Source: a virus
Direction: 5' to 3' (one strand)
Length of the DNA: 26,224 bases
IMG/VR virus record: IMGVR_UViG_3300014911_000025
Span: 1 to 26,224 of that record
The translations under genes and the position numbers were made by a program. The notes below the pieces were generated by a model, which did not search any database, was not told the DNA's origin, and saw only the letters and a list, made by a program, of their open reading frames with translations. Every line of letters starts with the position of its first letter. The stretch's first letter is position 1. Positions 7,811-16,508 of this stretch are shown here, in pieces.

Positions 7811-8545
7811 TTAACCTGTACTAGAATCTTGTTGGTTTTGTGCTAGTTTTTTATTTTCTTCTGCAAATCTATTAGTTAAATCTTCCACCGAACAGTAACT
7901 TTTAAATTTTCTGAATGATTTTTTATCCATCTCAACAAGCTTTGTCCACAATTCAGGAAAATCATTATAAAGCACTCTAAGTTCATCTATTCGTGATAAA
8001 GGACAACACCAACAAGAAGCGCGGGTAAATTTTTTGTATAATCCGCCCCAATCAAAACCTTTATTATAACAATATTCAAGTGCCATTTTTTCTGTTACAC
8101 CCCACTCTATAAGCGGGTATTGAATAATTCTGCGCCTTCTGCTATTTTTATCAGATCTGTGCTTTTCGTTTGCTGCAATACCATGAAATTCGACTACATT
8201 ATCAAATTTTTTTATATATCGTGCAAAGGGCAGATTTTTTAGAATATACGTACACCATCTGTTTCTAAAATCCGGATGTCCATACCCAATTTTTCCATTA
8301 CGCTTAACGTGTTCTCCTAAAAGGTACTCATATGTCTTTTCATTTTTAACAACAGTTACTTTTCGATTTATATATTCCTCAACCTTTTTTATATGCTCAT
8401 ATATTTGAGGAAATTCCATGCCCGTATCGCAAAACACAATATCATCAACAGGCATCTTTTTTTCTAACATCATTAAAAGCATTGCTGTTGAATCTTTGCC
8501 ACCACTAAAGCTAACGATATTAGTTTGTTTAGATTCTTTTTGCAT
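7811..8545 (-). CDS. PP-loop ATP pyrophosphatase, PAPS reductase-like
   Basis: The product has 244 residues from ATG 8545, with TAGGAG upstream. The PP-loop SGGKDS (14-19) binds ATP or an adenylylated substrate; CDTGMEFP (39-46) and RWCT (96-99) are standard for the phosphoadenosine phosphosulfate reductase / DndC superfamily. GIAANEKHR (122-130) continues the nucleotide site, and a CWCCPL cluster (178-183) together with C98 could hold a metal or iron-sulfur centre. Family members reduce sulfate, handle thiolation of RNA or DNA, or activate carboxylates. It sits inside the connector module but is not a virion protein by sequence. No partner genes (DndDE, cysteine desulfurase) are visible, so the substrate is unknown. 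Family assignment is firm; the role is open. Confidence 0.85.
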   Translation of the reverse strand: MQKESKQTNIVSFSGGKDSTAMLLMMLEKKMPVDDIVFCDTGMEFPQIYEHIKKVEEYINRKVTVVKNEKTYEYLLGEHVKRNGKIGYGHPDFRNRWCTYILKNLPFARYIKKFDNVVEFHGIAANEKHRSDKNSRRRRIIQYPLIEWGVTEKMALEYCYNKGFDWGGLYKKFTRASCWCCPLSRIDELRVLYNDFPELWTKLVEMDKKSFRKFKSYCSVEDLTNRFAEENKKLAQNQQDSSTG

Positions 8546-8560
8546 AATTGATATCTCCTA

Positions 8561-8953
8561 TTATGACGGAGTAGCCTCCCAGTTATTACTGCTTAATTGG
8601 CTTTCTCTAATAGCCTGTAAACAATCTGTTGTCCTATCGTATGTATCTTCATCTCCTGGGCGCATTATCATATTTTGATACTTTAAAGTTGCATTACCAT
8701 TTCCAAAGACAACATATCTATCAGAGTTGCTGAGACTATCACCACCGTCTGCGATAAAAACATAATCTTGCGCATCATCATAGGAGGTCCAACTATACGT
8801 ATAAAATCCGTTACCCATTTCTTCCATTGGCGCAGAAATTAGCTCTTTTATTCCTTCTGGGGCATTCCAGCCATTTAACACTGGGGTTAGTCCAGTTGCA
8901 GGAACACCCCTATCAGAAAAATAAACAATCAACAGCTCTGTAGTAATAGCCAT
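8561..8953 (-). CDS. Small Ig-like structural protein
   Basis: The product has 130 residues from ATG 8953. It has a beta-strand pattern (TELLIVYFSDRGVPATGL, then GNGFYTYSWTSYDDAQDYVF) that resembles the N-terminal part of the adaptor at 7000-7797. A short tail follows (DRTTDCLQAIRESQLSSNN), the kind of helix seen where Ig-like phage proteins attach to a partner. The start lies 1 base after the previous stop. It may be a minor virion component; I do not recognise a specific family. Confidence 0.5.
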   Translation of the reverse strand: MAITTELLIVYFSDRGVPATGLTPVLNGWNAPEGIKELISAPMEEMGNGFYTYSWTSYDDAQDYVFIADGGDSLSNSDRYVVFGNGNATLKYQNMIMRPGDEDTYDRTTDCLQAIRESQLSSNNWEATPS

Positions 8954-8954
8954 T

Positions 8955-9149
8955 TTATTTAGCCTTTTCTTGTGTTTCTTCTAATTCTAATTGTTTAATT
9001 ATATCATTAATTTCATTTAAATGACCTACCAGTTCGTTTTTTTGATCTAGTAGAGATTGTTTTCTAATTTCCATTGTCCCAAGTTCTGCATAAATGCCCA
9101 ATAGTCTATTGTTAATTTCTCTTTGTCTTGCCTGTAATATTTCTAACAT
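8955..9149 (-). CDS. Short coiled-coil protein
   Basis: The product has 64 residues from ATG 9149, directly after the stop of the upstream gene (TAAATG). The whole chain reads as one amphipathic helix with heptad-like hydrophobic spacing (MLEILQARQREINNRLLGIY; ELVGHLNEINDIIKQLELEE), charged at the end. It could be a small structural or regulatory protein in the head module. No enzymatic motif is present. Confidence 0.6.
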   Translation of the reverse strand: MLEILQARQREINNRLLGIYAELGTMEIRKQSLLDQKNELVGHLNEINDIIKQLELEETQEKAK

Positions 9150-9476
9150 TTATTGTACCCTTTCTTTAACTGTATTTAGTTCTTTGGCTAAATTACTTAA
9201 TGTTTCTCCTGCACACGCAACAGAACAAAAGTGTAATTCTGGATCAATCCAATATTCATCGTCAACTTCTTTGGCATCAGTAACTCTCATTTTGAACGTA
9301 TATAAAATTTTTGGTAAATCATCCTGCCTCCATTTTACGTTATTGGGACAGTTTGGATTCGCGCACCTAAAAGCCACAACCTCTATGTCTTTTGTGGGAT
9401 ATTGCGGATCCGATACTTGGCGTTTTAATTTTGATTTTCTTACAGAATTTAAATTAACTATACTTATACTTGGCAT
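9150..9476 (-). CDS. Small zinc-binding protein
   Basis: The product has 108 residues from ATG 9476; GGAGGTGG lies 5 bases upstream and overlaps the last codons of the fibre gene. C38 and C43 (CANPNC) pair with C84 and C88 (CSVAC), a treble-clef-like C-x4-C...C-x3-C zinc site; the second pair resembles the FCSxxC knuckles that begin a helix. The N-terminus is basic. It is placed between the fibre gene and connector genes. No specific role is recognisable; it could be an assembly factor for the fibre or a virion component. Confidence 0.6.
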   Translation of the reverse strand: MPSISIVNLNSVRKSKLKRQVSDPQYPTKDIEVVAFRCANPNCPNNVKWRQDDLPKILYTFKMRVTDAKEVDDEYWIDPELHFCSVACAGETLSNLAKELNTVKERVQ

Positions 9477-9477
9477 T

Positions 9478-12400
9478 TTAACCACCTCCTAACAACACCC
9501 ACTCGGCGTTTCCTGTAGTCCCGCCAGATATACAACCATAAAATCCTTCATCGTCTGTGTTAAATACAATTTCACCTGTCGAACCAGCAATTACATCATT
9601 TATATCGTAGCCATCGGTATCTACACTTCTAAAAATTGCCCTACCATTAAATGTAAAAGTATTTGTAGAATAGTTACCAAATATCGCGTTGCTGTTAAAA
9701 TAACAAGTGTTAGCAAAAGTGCATTGGTTTAAAAATCCTATTGCACTGTCGGTAATACTAATTTTAGTATCCCCATCGTATTGCAATTCTAAAGATAATC
9801 CACTGTCACCATCAGCATCAACATTGATCGCTAAACCCTTGTTGGCTTCAATTTTTCTATTGGATGTACCAACAAAATTTAAATTACTATAAAAATAGCA
9901 AAAATCGTTAAAAGTACATGGATTATCAAAATAACAATTTTCTACAAAAGATATATTATTTGCATCAATGTTAATCATTTCATTGCCTTGACACTTTAAC
10001 CTTAAAAACCTGCCGCCATCTCCATCAATATCAGCATCTATTACTAAATCTTTTTTAGCTGTTATATAAGAAGCTGTTGTGGCGTTTAAGTTAATATAGC
10101 TTCCATATATATCAAAATTTCCCTGAGTAGTTATGCCACCACCGGCAGACAATGTACCACCAGTTGAAAAACCAGCTGAGGATGTTATAAATCCGGTAGT
10201 ATGTACTGTGCCATCAAATTCAACATTGTTAGCGAACTCAATTGTTTCAGATGGCGGAATATCTGTTTCGCCGTTAGGCGTTACTGTTTCACCTTCGTCA
10301 GAAAAATCAAAGTCGGCAACACTACCCATTTGAAAATATTGAACGTCACTAACCCATCGTTGTTCGCCACCATAAACGCTTCGCACCCAGACTTCATAAA
10401 CACCAGTTGACATACGTTTCAAGAAGAGATCAATATTACCTTTTATTAACGTTTTTGTAAATCGTTCATTGTATATTGTGTTAGAACGATTAATGTTAAT
10501 GGTAAAATCTATTCTGCCTTTTGCGTTATAATAATAATGCGATATAATGGAACCCGTAAGAATAACACCATCATAAGTGTTATTCGTCAAGTCTATTTTA
10601 CAAAGACGTTGATAACCGGATGCTGTAAATTTATTTCTTTTTCGATGATGATACCAGTGATTTGTAAATGTGTTTGCATAAGGATAATGTTCATCGCCAC
10701 CTAGTGATAATACACCATCAAAAGCATAAGTATCTACGCCGCTAAATAAAACTTGGTTATTAACTGATGGATCAATTTTTATGTACAGTGAACGTCGCGC
10801 TGTATCGCCAGATTTATATCCCCGAATAACAAATTGCGGAGTTTGCCCTTCTTCTGCAAGGTCAAACAAATACACATTATTGCTCGCAAACATATTAAGA
10901 TGTAGCCCAGCACTTCCTATGGCTTCAATTACCGATCTACCATCATAATAATATTGTCGCCCTTGCCATATTTTCAGACCATCACTCCCGTCCGCCTGAT
11001 CTAAAATTAATTTGCCAGCACCAATATCATTGCCTGCTATATGTACCACCCCATCAACGCCGCCTCCCATTGCTTGCAAATATAACTCACCATCAGACCA
11101 CTGAATATACGGATTATTACCATCCTGGGTTATTGTAATAGTATCAAAATTTTCAGATATTGTTATTGGACCGTTCATATACGTATTGAGATTCGGAGCA
11201 ATGTCTACCGGTGAACCAGAAGCAACATCACCCCAGACCGACAGGTCACATAGATTTAACTGTGATTCATAATATTTCAGGTGAGCTTGTATACGAGATA
11301 TTGCGTAAATCCATACCTCATAAATATTTGGATCTGTTGCCGTTTGTTTTAAAGCAACATTTAATATCTGCGATGAAGAACCATATAATGTTTTAGAAAA
11401 CCGTGTTTGATATGTTGTTCCCGACTGAAATTCAATCGAAATAAAAAATTCAGCTTTTGCGCCACGGCCTCCATATGCTCGTTGCATTATGGTTCCGTCA
11501 ATCCAGACACTTTGATAATTAGATGATCCCGTATAATCAATTTGACATAACTTAAGCCATGTTCCGGAATCGTAATATTTTGTAGCCGTCCAATATTTTA
11601 TATTATCATGATAAACCGTATTACCGTAAACAGTTAAATTGCCGGCTGCAGATATATTGTTTGCTGACAAATTTATTCCTGTAGCGTTTGTCCAATCAAT
11701 ATGTTCATTGGCCACAAATCCATTTAGATTATCGTGATTGGGAACTTTATCAGCAGTTAGTGCTGTTCCATTCCATACGCCTGTAGATATTGTTCCGAGA
11801 GTTGTAATATTAGTCGTCCCAGCCCAGCTTGATAATGCGGTATTTTCAACATTAGAAAGACCCACTTGTGATTTTGTTACACTGTGAGGATTAGAGGTAC
11901 TAGAAATATGAGAGTCTATTTGTGCATGGGTATTATTTCCAATGTCACTTAATACAGTATGAGATTTTGTGGTAATATCAGCCAAACTAGATGTGGTTTT
12001 GTCTACTTGTGCCCACGTTATATTGTGTGGATTATTTGTATTACTAAGGTGATCTTGCCATTCCCCACTTGCTGCCTCAATATAATCTATTCTTGTATCT
12101 AGATTCCCACTAGCAGACTGTAAATCCGCAATATCAGAAGTATTAGAATCTATTGCTTCCTGAAGAACGCCACTGTTTGCCGACGTCAAATAGTCGTCTT
12201 CTATTATAGATACACGACTGTTTAAATTTCCAGAAGCTGTTGCAAGATTGTCTAATTTTGTGTCTATTTGCACATGTGTATTAGAGCCAATATCAGTTAA
12301 AGATGTATGGGATCTTGTTGTTATATCTGCTATATCTGAAGTTGTTTTGTCAACTTGTGTCCATGTTATATCGTGTGGGTTATTTGTATCTGATATATGG

Positions 12401-14772
12401 CTATCAAGATCTGTTCTAAGAATCCCACTAGACGCTTCTATTTGGTCAACAATTACGCCGCTTGCAATTTCAAAATTAGTATTAAGCATGTATTGTGGAT
12501 GATCGTCATCTGACAGTCCGCCCAATGCGCCATGATCTTGCGCTTCAAAGTTTCCTGCGGGCAAAAGTCGAATTAATCTTAAATCGGTTACTTGTTCAAC
12601 AATTTCTGAAGTGCCATTTCTTTTTATAATAATTTGCCAAAGAGGCTTCATCTGTAACGTGGGAGGATTAGAAAGATTTAAATTACCTACACTTTGGTTT
12701 GCTATTGCTTCTGAAAGTTTTGAATCAACTCTTTGTCCAACAACACAATATAAAGGGTCATCTATATTACACGTAGCATACATGTAATATGAAACATAAT
12801 ATCTATTAGGAACATCTGTTAGTACGCCATTATTATCATATTGCAAAATAGAAGAAACTTTCTTAAAAAATCCAGAAGAAGGCTCATCAAAATTCCAATA
12901 ACCCGTAGTTCCATTAGAGTAAAATATTCGACAAGTTGTTTGTTCTTCTATTGATATTTCTAAATCACAATCATATATTTTTCCAGCAGTTACAACAAAG
13001 GTATTATCGTTATTAAACGTTCCAGTTAAACCTGAATCATATGCTACCCCAATGGTATTATTAATAAATTTGTGGGTAGCCCAAGACATTGAAACCCCGT
13101 GTCTTTCTTCATGTAAAAGGTACCCGGATCCTTGAGGATCCCAATATACAGTTGCTACAGGGACCACACTACCATCAAAACTCCATACTTCTTGAGAAGA
13201 AACCAAGTCATCATTAGAGTCAAAATAAATATAGTGTAACCCGCTAGAGTTAGGTATTACAACTGTCTGGTTGCCAGATTTGGTTACTTGTCTCGTTTGT
13301 CGCCAATAACTAAATCCATCACCGTTATCAACAAGAGTAAATGTTCTAGTTTCGTTATCAAACGAAAGACTTGTTTCTTCAAGTGTCGAAAATCCTGTTG
13401 GATCTAATGTTGTAGTTTGTGTGGTGCGAATTATTCCACTTGCTGTTTGAAGATCTGTTATATCAGAATCATTATTAGTTATTTGAACCTGAAGTATCCC
13501 ACTGGAAGCCTCTATTTGATCTACAAGAACTCCGCTTGATGTAACCAAGGTAGAATCGGACACAAACCCAGTGTGGCCCGAATTATCGTAGTCAAGGTTG
13601 CTAAGCATTGCATGGTCTGTCATTCCTGGATGATTAGTAAAATGGTCTTCAAGAGTTGTATTGCCGCTCGGATCTACTACAGAAATAGCAACATTTTGAA
13701 ATGCTCCACTCGGAACACTACCAGTGTGAGTAGAATATGCGTGTATACGTGGGTGATGCGCATCTTCTGTAATATGTTCAGAAGTCAAATAATCTTCTTC
13801 TATTGTATCTAATCTTGTATCTAGGTTGCCGCTTGCTATATTCAACAAACTTATATTGTCAGCATTAGTAGTAATCCCACTTTGCAAAATTCCGCTTTGA
13901 ACAGATGTTAAATAATCTCCCTCTATTGTTGTTAATCGCGTGTTTAAGCTACCGCTTGCTTCTTGCAACTCAATAATATCAGAATCATTGGCAAGTATTT
14001 CATTATGTAAATATCCGCTTGCAGCATTGAGCGCTGTTACTTCTGGCAGAGTTCCATAGTGATCTGGTCCACTAATATCATGAACTTGAGGATGATGATC
14101 ATTTGGACCAATATTGTCTAAATCACTATGATTTTTTGTAGTATGGCTTGCCAGCGTATGATCTTTGGGGTGATGTACATCTTGTAATGCCGCATGTGCA
14201 GCAATCAATGCGTCTGATTCGGCTTCAGTATAATATCTCCCATCATGATCAGAATTGGTAGAACTAGGCATATCAGATAAATCGGAATGAGATATTGAAC
14301 CGCTACCAGTAGGATGATTCAAAAAATGGTCTTCAAGGGTAGTATTACCTCCTGGATCTTCTTTAGATATACTAACTCCTTGAAACGCACCGCTAGGGAT
14401 AGTGCCAACAATCTGAGAGCCATTTAGGTTTGTAAGAGTACTAGCATCTAAATCTATATGATCGGATATATTGTGTCCGCTTGGATGATGTGCGTCTGGT
14501 GTTATATGAGAACTGGTTAAATAGTCTCCTTCTATTTCGGAAACACGATTTTCGAATAGTCCAGATGATGTTATTATGTTATCGTTAAGTATCCCAGAAG
14601 CAACCTGAAGATCTTCAATTTCTGATATACGTTCTGTGTTTTGGTTTATCAAATATGTTATAGTGCTATCATTAGAGGTTATTTGTGTTTGAAGAAAACC
14701 AGAAGCACTTTCTAATTGACCGCTAGTTATTCCTTCACCACCAGAACCGGTTGTATTTTTTCCTAAAATCAA
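9478..14772 (-). CDS. Giant fibre protein (1764 residues)
   Basis: The start is TTG 14772 behind AGGTGGGTG. Residues 1-490 are trimeric-fibre repeats: ASG-containing helical stretches, four EGDYLTS-type hinges across the protein, and His-rich links (DAHHPSGH, DVHHPKDH, NDHHPQVH, DAHHPRIH). Residues about 500-745 form a globular beta domain, ending before HGALGGLSDDDHPQY (about 750-762), a motif common in phage fibres. Two near copies of a 116-residue unit with TNNPHDITWTQVDKTT follow (about 795-960). Two copies of a second beta domain lie at about 1055-1194 and 1370-1504. The C-terminus (FNTDDEGFYGCISGG) is a usual fibre ending without an S74 chaperone domain. Fibres bind host surfaces. The gene sits between major capsid and connector genes, has its own weak promoter-like site, and may encode a head fibre or a tail fibre. 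Confidence 0.8.
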   Translation of the reverse strand: MILGKNTTGSGGEGITSGQLESASGFLQTQITSNDSTITYLINQNTERISEIEDLQVASGILNDNIITSSGLFENRVSEIEGDYLTSSHITPDAHHPSGHNISDHIDLDASTLTNLNGSQIVGTIPSGAFQGVSISKEDPGGNTTLEDHFLNHPTGSGSISHSDLSDMPSSTNSDHDGRYYTEAESDALIAAHAALQDVHHPKDHTLASHTTKNHSDLDNIGPNDHHPQVHDISGPDHYGTLPEVTALNAASGYLHNEILANDSDIIELQEASGSLNTRLTTIEGDYLTSVQSGILQSGITTNADNISLLNIASGNLDTRLDTIEEDYLTSEHITEDAHHPRIHAYSTHTGSVPSGAFQNVAISVVDPSGNTTLEDHFTNHPGMTDHAMLSNLDYDNSGHTGFVSDSTLVTSSGVLVDQIEASSGILQVQITNNDSDITDLQTASGIIRTTQTTTLDPTGFSTLEETSLSFDNETRTFTLVDNGDGFSYWRQTRQVTKSGNQTVVIPNSSGLHYIYFDSNDDLVSSQEVWSFDGSVVPVATVYWDPQGSGYLLHEERHGVSMSWATHKFINNTIGVAYDSGLTGTFNNDNTFVVTAGKIYDCDLEISIEEQTTCRIFYSNGTTGYWNFDEPSSGFFKKVSSILQYDNNGVLTDVPNRYYVSYYMYATCNIDDPLYCVVGQRVDSKLSEAIANQSVGNLNLSNPPTLQMKPLWQIIIKRNGTSEIVEQVTDLRLIRLLPAGNFEAQDHGALGGLSDDDHPQYMLNTNFEIASGVIVDQIEASSGILRTDLDSHISDTNNPHDITWTQVDKTTSDIADITTRSHTSLTDIGSNTHVQIDTKLDNLATASGNLNSRVSIIEDDYLTSANSGVLQEAIDSNTSDIADLQSASGNLDTRIDYIEAASGEWQDHLSNTNNPHNITWAQVDKTTSSLADITTKSHTVLSDIGNNTHAQIDSHISSTSNPHSVTKSQVGLSNVENTALSSWAGTTNITTLGTISTGVWNGTALTADKVPNHDNLNGFVANEHIDWTNATGINLSANNISAAGNLTVYGNTVYHDNIKYWTATKYYDSGTWLKLCQIDYTGSSNYQSVWIDGTIMQRAYGGRGAKAEFFISIEFQSGTTYQTRFSKTLYGSSSQILNVALKQTATDPNIYEVWIYAISRIQAHLKYYESQLNLCDLSVWGDVASGSPVDIAPNLNTYMNGPITISENFDTITITQDGNNPYIQWSDGELYLQAMGGGVDGVVHIAGNDIGAGKLILDQADGSDGLKIWQGRQYYYDGRSVIEAIGSAGLHLNMFASNNVYLFDLAEEGQTPQFVIRGYKSGDTARRSLYIKIDPSVNNQVLFSGVDTYAFDGVLSLGGDEHYPYANTFTNHWYHHRKRNKFTASGYQRLCKIDLTNNTYDGVILTGSIISHYYYNAKGRIDFTININRSNTIYNERFTKTLIKGNIDLFLKRMSTGVYEVWVRSVYGGEQRWVSDVQYFQMGSVADFDFSDEGETVTPNGETDIPPSETIEFANNVEFDGTVHTTGFITSSAGFSTGGTLSAGGGITTQGNFDIYGSYINLNATTASYITAKKDLVIDADIDGDGGRFLRLKCQGNEMINIDANNISFVENCYFDNPCTFNDFCYFYSNLNFVGTSNRKIEANKGLAINVDADGDSGLSLELQYDGDTKISITDSAIGFLNQCTFANTCYFNSNAIFGNYSTNTFTFNGRAIFRSVDTDGYDINDVIAGSTGEIVFNTDDEGFYGCISGGTTGNAEWVLLGGG
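10260..11610 (-). repeat. Duplicated beta domain inside the fibre gene
   Basis: Copy one is at about 11190-11610 and copy two at about 10260-10665. They share the order LKLCQIDYTG / QRLCKIDLTN, then DGTIM / TGSII, AKAEFFISIEF / GRIDFTININ, TRFSKTLYG / ERFTKTLIK, and IYEVWIYAI / VYEVWVRSV. The copies are clearly diverged, so the duplication is old. A separate segment (about 1195-1365) parts them. Boundaries are approximate. Confidence 0.75.
11939..12395 (-). repeat. 116-codon tandem repeat in fibre gene
   Basis: Segments beginning at plus-strand positions 11939 and 12287 (348 bases apart) resemble each other over about 105 bases. Both encode NNPH-ITW-QVDKTTS-ADITT-SHT-L-DIG-NTH-QID with a few changes, and each is followed by an ASG helical stretch. 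The repeat is typical of shaft units in phage fibres and could change fibre length by recombination. Confidence 0.75.
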
Positions 14773-14785
14773 ATTACATCACCCA

Positions 14786-14807
14786 CCTATATTTTATACC
14801 CATATTT
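14786..14807 (-). promoter_or_regulatory. Weak candidate late promoter upstream of fibre gene
   Basis: Minus-strand AAATATGGGTATAAAATATA resembles the recurrent AAATAGTGTATAATATATA motif with several changes. It lies just behind the capsid terminator (14813-14844) and about 15 to 25 bases before the TTG start. Its position is right for restarting transcription, but the match is weaker than at the other sites. Confidence 0.35.
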
Positions 14808-14812
14808 AAAAT

Positions 14813-14844
14813 AAAGGCTGCTAAGAATTACCCTAACAGCCTTT
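14813..14844 (-). terminator. Rho-independent terminator after major capsid gene
   Basis: AAAGGCTG (14813-14820) and CAGCCTTT (14837-14844) are perfect inverted copies; on the minus strand the stem continues inward with wobble pairs to about 13 pairs and a 6-base loop. The stem ends in TTT and is followed by ATTTTAAAT. It lies 33 bases past the major capsid stop, as expected for a high-level transcript end. Confidence 0.8.
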
Positions 14845-14877
14845 ACAATAATTATTTTAATTATTATTTACTGTACT

Positions 14878-15900
14878 TTAAGCACGCCAACCAATAGACA
14901 GTAGACGGTTTGCATTAAGAACAGCAAAACCAACTCGCATCCAGCCGTACACGCCCATACGACCCTTTTTATGGAGTTCCATATCATCAAATACCTCAAG
15001 ATCACCGCGCAAAGCAAACACGAAACTATCACGATGGTCATCCGTAAGATCGAAACCAATACCAATTTCGTCATACGTAGAATCACCGGTAATCGAGGTC
15101 CATTCATTCTGGTAAGCCTGACCGGCACCGAAATCGTACAGCTCGTTAATTCTTACACCAAACAAACTCTCAGTAGGCTGAGAACCAGGTTTCTGCAACA
15201 GTTCATACCGAGTTCTGTCATCCATAAAGTTTTCACTATTAACATACGTAGCAGAGTCACGCAAATCTTTAAAAGCCTCAGGGCTAACATACAGATCCGT
15301 CAACTTAGCGCCACGTTCGATTCGAGCCATAGCGTTTTGAGCTTTAGATACCAGCCTGTGGCTGAATATACCAGAAACAGCCGAAGAATCACCATCACAT
15401 GTTATTGTGCTCTTTGTCCCGCCGTTATACGCACCATAAAGAATCGTTTTCCAACCGTCGTCATTGAGCTTTTTAGTAAAACCATCACGGAAAATCTTGA
15501 TAGCTCTACCAACAACATCCCAATTTGCATCGTTGGCAAGATCCAAATCCCAATCAATAGAATTTTCTATCTTGTATGTTTTAACAAATATTTCATCTCC
15601 ATCAACATGTTTTTCAGGTATACCTCCATGGCGAGGCATAACATACGCGCTAAAGTCATCAACATGATCCGGATTTATAATGTCGATAGGATACCTCAAA
15701 GCCTCATCTTTGTTTACATTAACGGTTGAATAGATATTGCCAATGGTATTACCCTCAACAATCACAGCCTTCCGTATAGGTGCAACTAGCTGAGCCGCAA
15801 AGGCTTTGCGGGCATTACCCGCGGTTTCTGGATTCTCACTAGCACACGCACGAAGAGCCTCTTTCATATTATCGTCAATTACAAATTTGTCTTCTTTCAA
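14878..15900 (-). CDS. Major capsid protein (HK97 fold)
   Basis: The product has 340 residues. The start is TTG 15900 with GGGAGGTG 8 bases before; the first in-frame ATG (codon 12) has no ribosome site. An N-terminal helix (MKEALRACASENPETAGNAR) is followed by a segment like the HK97 E-loop (about 60-110), a long helix with KIFRDGFTKKLNDDGWKTIL, the P-domain region (KLTDLYVSPEAFKDLRDSAT), and a C-terminus typical of the family (KGRMGVYGWMRVGFAVLNAN). Hundreds of copies form the capsid shell. It follows protease/scaffold and decoration genes and precedes a terminator. The first residues may be removed by the protease, which I cannot place from sequence. Confidence 0.88.
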   Translation of the reverse strand: MKEDKFVIDDNMKEALRACASENPETAGNARKAFAAQLVAPIRKAVIVEGNTIGNIYSTVNVNKDEALRYPIDIINPDHVDDFSAYVMPRHGGIPEKHVDGDEIFVKTYKIENSIDWDLDLANDANWDVVGRAIKIFRDGFTKKLNDDGWKTILYGAYNGGTKSTITCDGDSSAVSGIFSHRLVSKAQNAMARIERGAKLTDLYVSPEAFKDLRDSATYVNSENFMDDRTRYELLQKPGSQPTESLFGVRINELYDFGAGQAYQNEWTSITGDSTYDEIGIGFDLTDDHRDSFVFALRGDLEVFDDMELHKKGRMGVYGWMRVGFAVLNANRLLSIGWRA

Positions 15901-15945
15901 TCTAAAACACCTCCCTTTTTATAAAAATAAATCATTTTTTAAACA

Positions 15946-16443
15946 TTAGGCAAACGTATTAATCTGGATCTTAGCATATCCATCAGAATCTTTGCCCGAC
16001 AAGAACCATCCAATCTGTTTCCTCGTATACGTACCAGTATCATCAACCGTAACATCATAAGTGCTGTCGGTCGTAATTTTACCGGAACTAGCAACATATG
16101 CGCCAGAACCAGCTGCAGGAACATCCCCATCAACTATCTGATCTGTGGTAACGACACCTATAGTCAAAATATTGATAGGTTCGCCGCTTCCAACTACGTT
16201 TTTATAAACATTTTCGGGACGGGTTAATGTTCCGAGATTGCTCTTGGTATAATTATTGTCTACTTCAGTCGTCAAAATACCGATAGGGACAGCCGGCGCA
16301 ACACCAGACGTTTCAACATAAATCTGGCCCTGTGTGTTGTCATAATGACACACAACTACTCCGGGCGCTGCTGTGCCCATATTATACAAACCGCCGCTTC
16401 TCTGGATTTCCTGTACGGTAACTCGCTCTGCTTTAAGCGCCAC
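15946..16443 (-). CDS. Capsid decoration-like protein
   Basis: The product has 165 residues from GTG 16443 with GGAGGTG upstream. It is small, Gly/Val/Thr-rich and beta-structured: N-terminal MALKAERVTVQEIQRSG, then GVVVCHYDN and VPIGILTTEVDNN, a middle ILTIGVVTTDQIVDGDVPAA, and C-terminal TRKQIGWFLSGKDSDGYAKI. Decoration proteins of this shape bind and stabilise the expanded capsid, and their genes commonly lie between scaffold/protease and capsid genes, as here. I recognise the general pattern, not a named family. Confidence 0.65.
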   Translation of the reverse strand: MALKAERVTVQEIQRSGGLYNMGTAAPGVVVCHYDNTQGQIYVETSGVAPAVPIGILTTEVDNNYTKSNLGTLTRPENVYKNVVGSGEPINILTIGVVTTDQIVDGDVPAAGSGAYVASSGKITTDSTYDVTVDDTGTYTRKQIGWFLSGKDSDGYAKIQINTFA

Positions 16444-16508
16444 TATATTTCACCTCCTAAGTTTATTTTAAACAGTTAATAATTTTTCAAATATCTAGTT
16501 GTTTAAGT

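Noticed and set aside
14971-15729. 252-codon plus-strand frame
   Set aside because: It is a shadow of the major capsid gene with an Ile/Arg/Thr-heavy composition and no domain.
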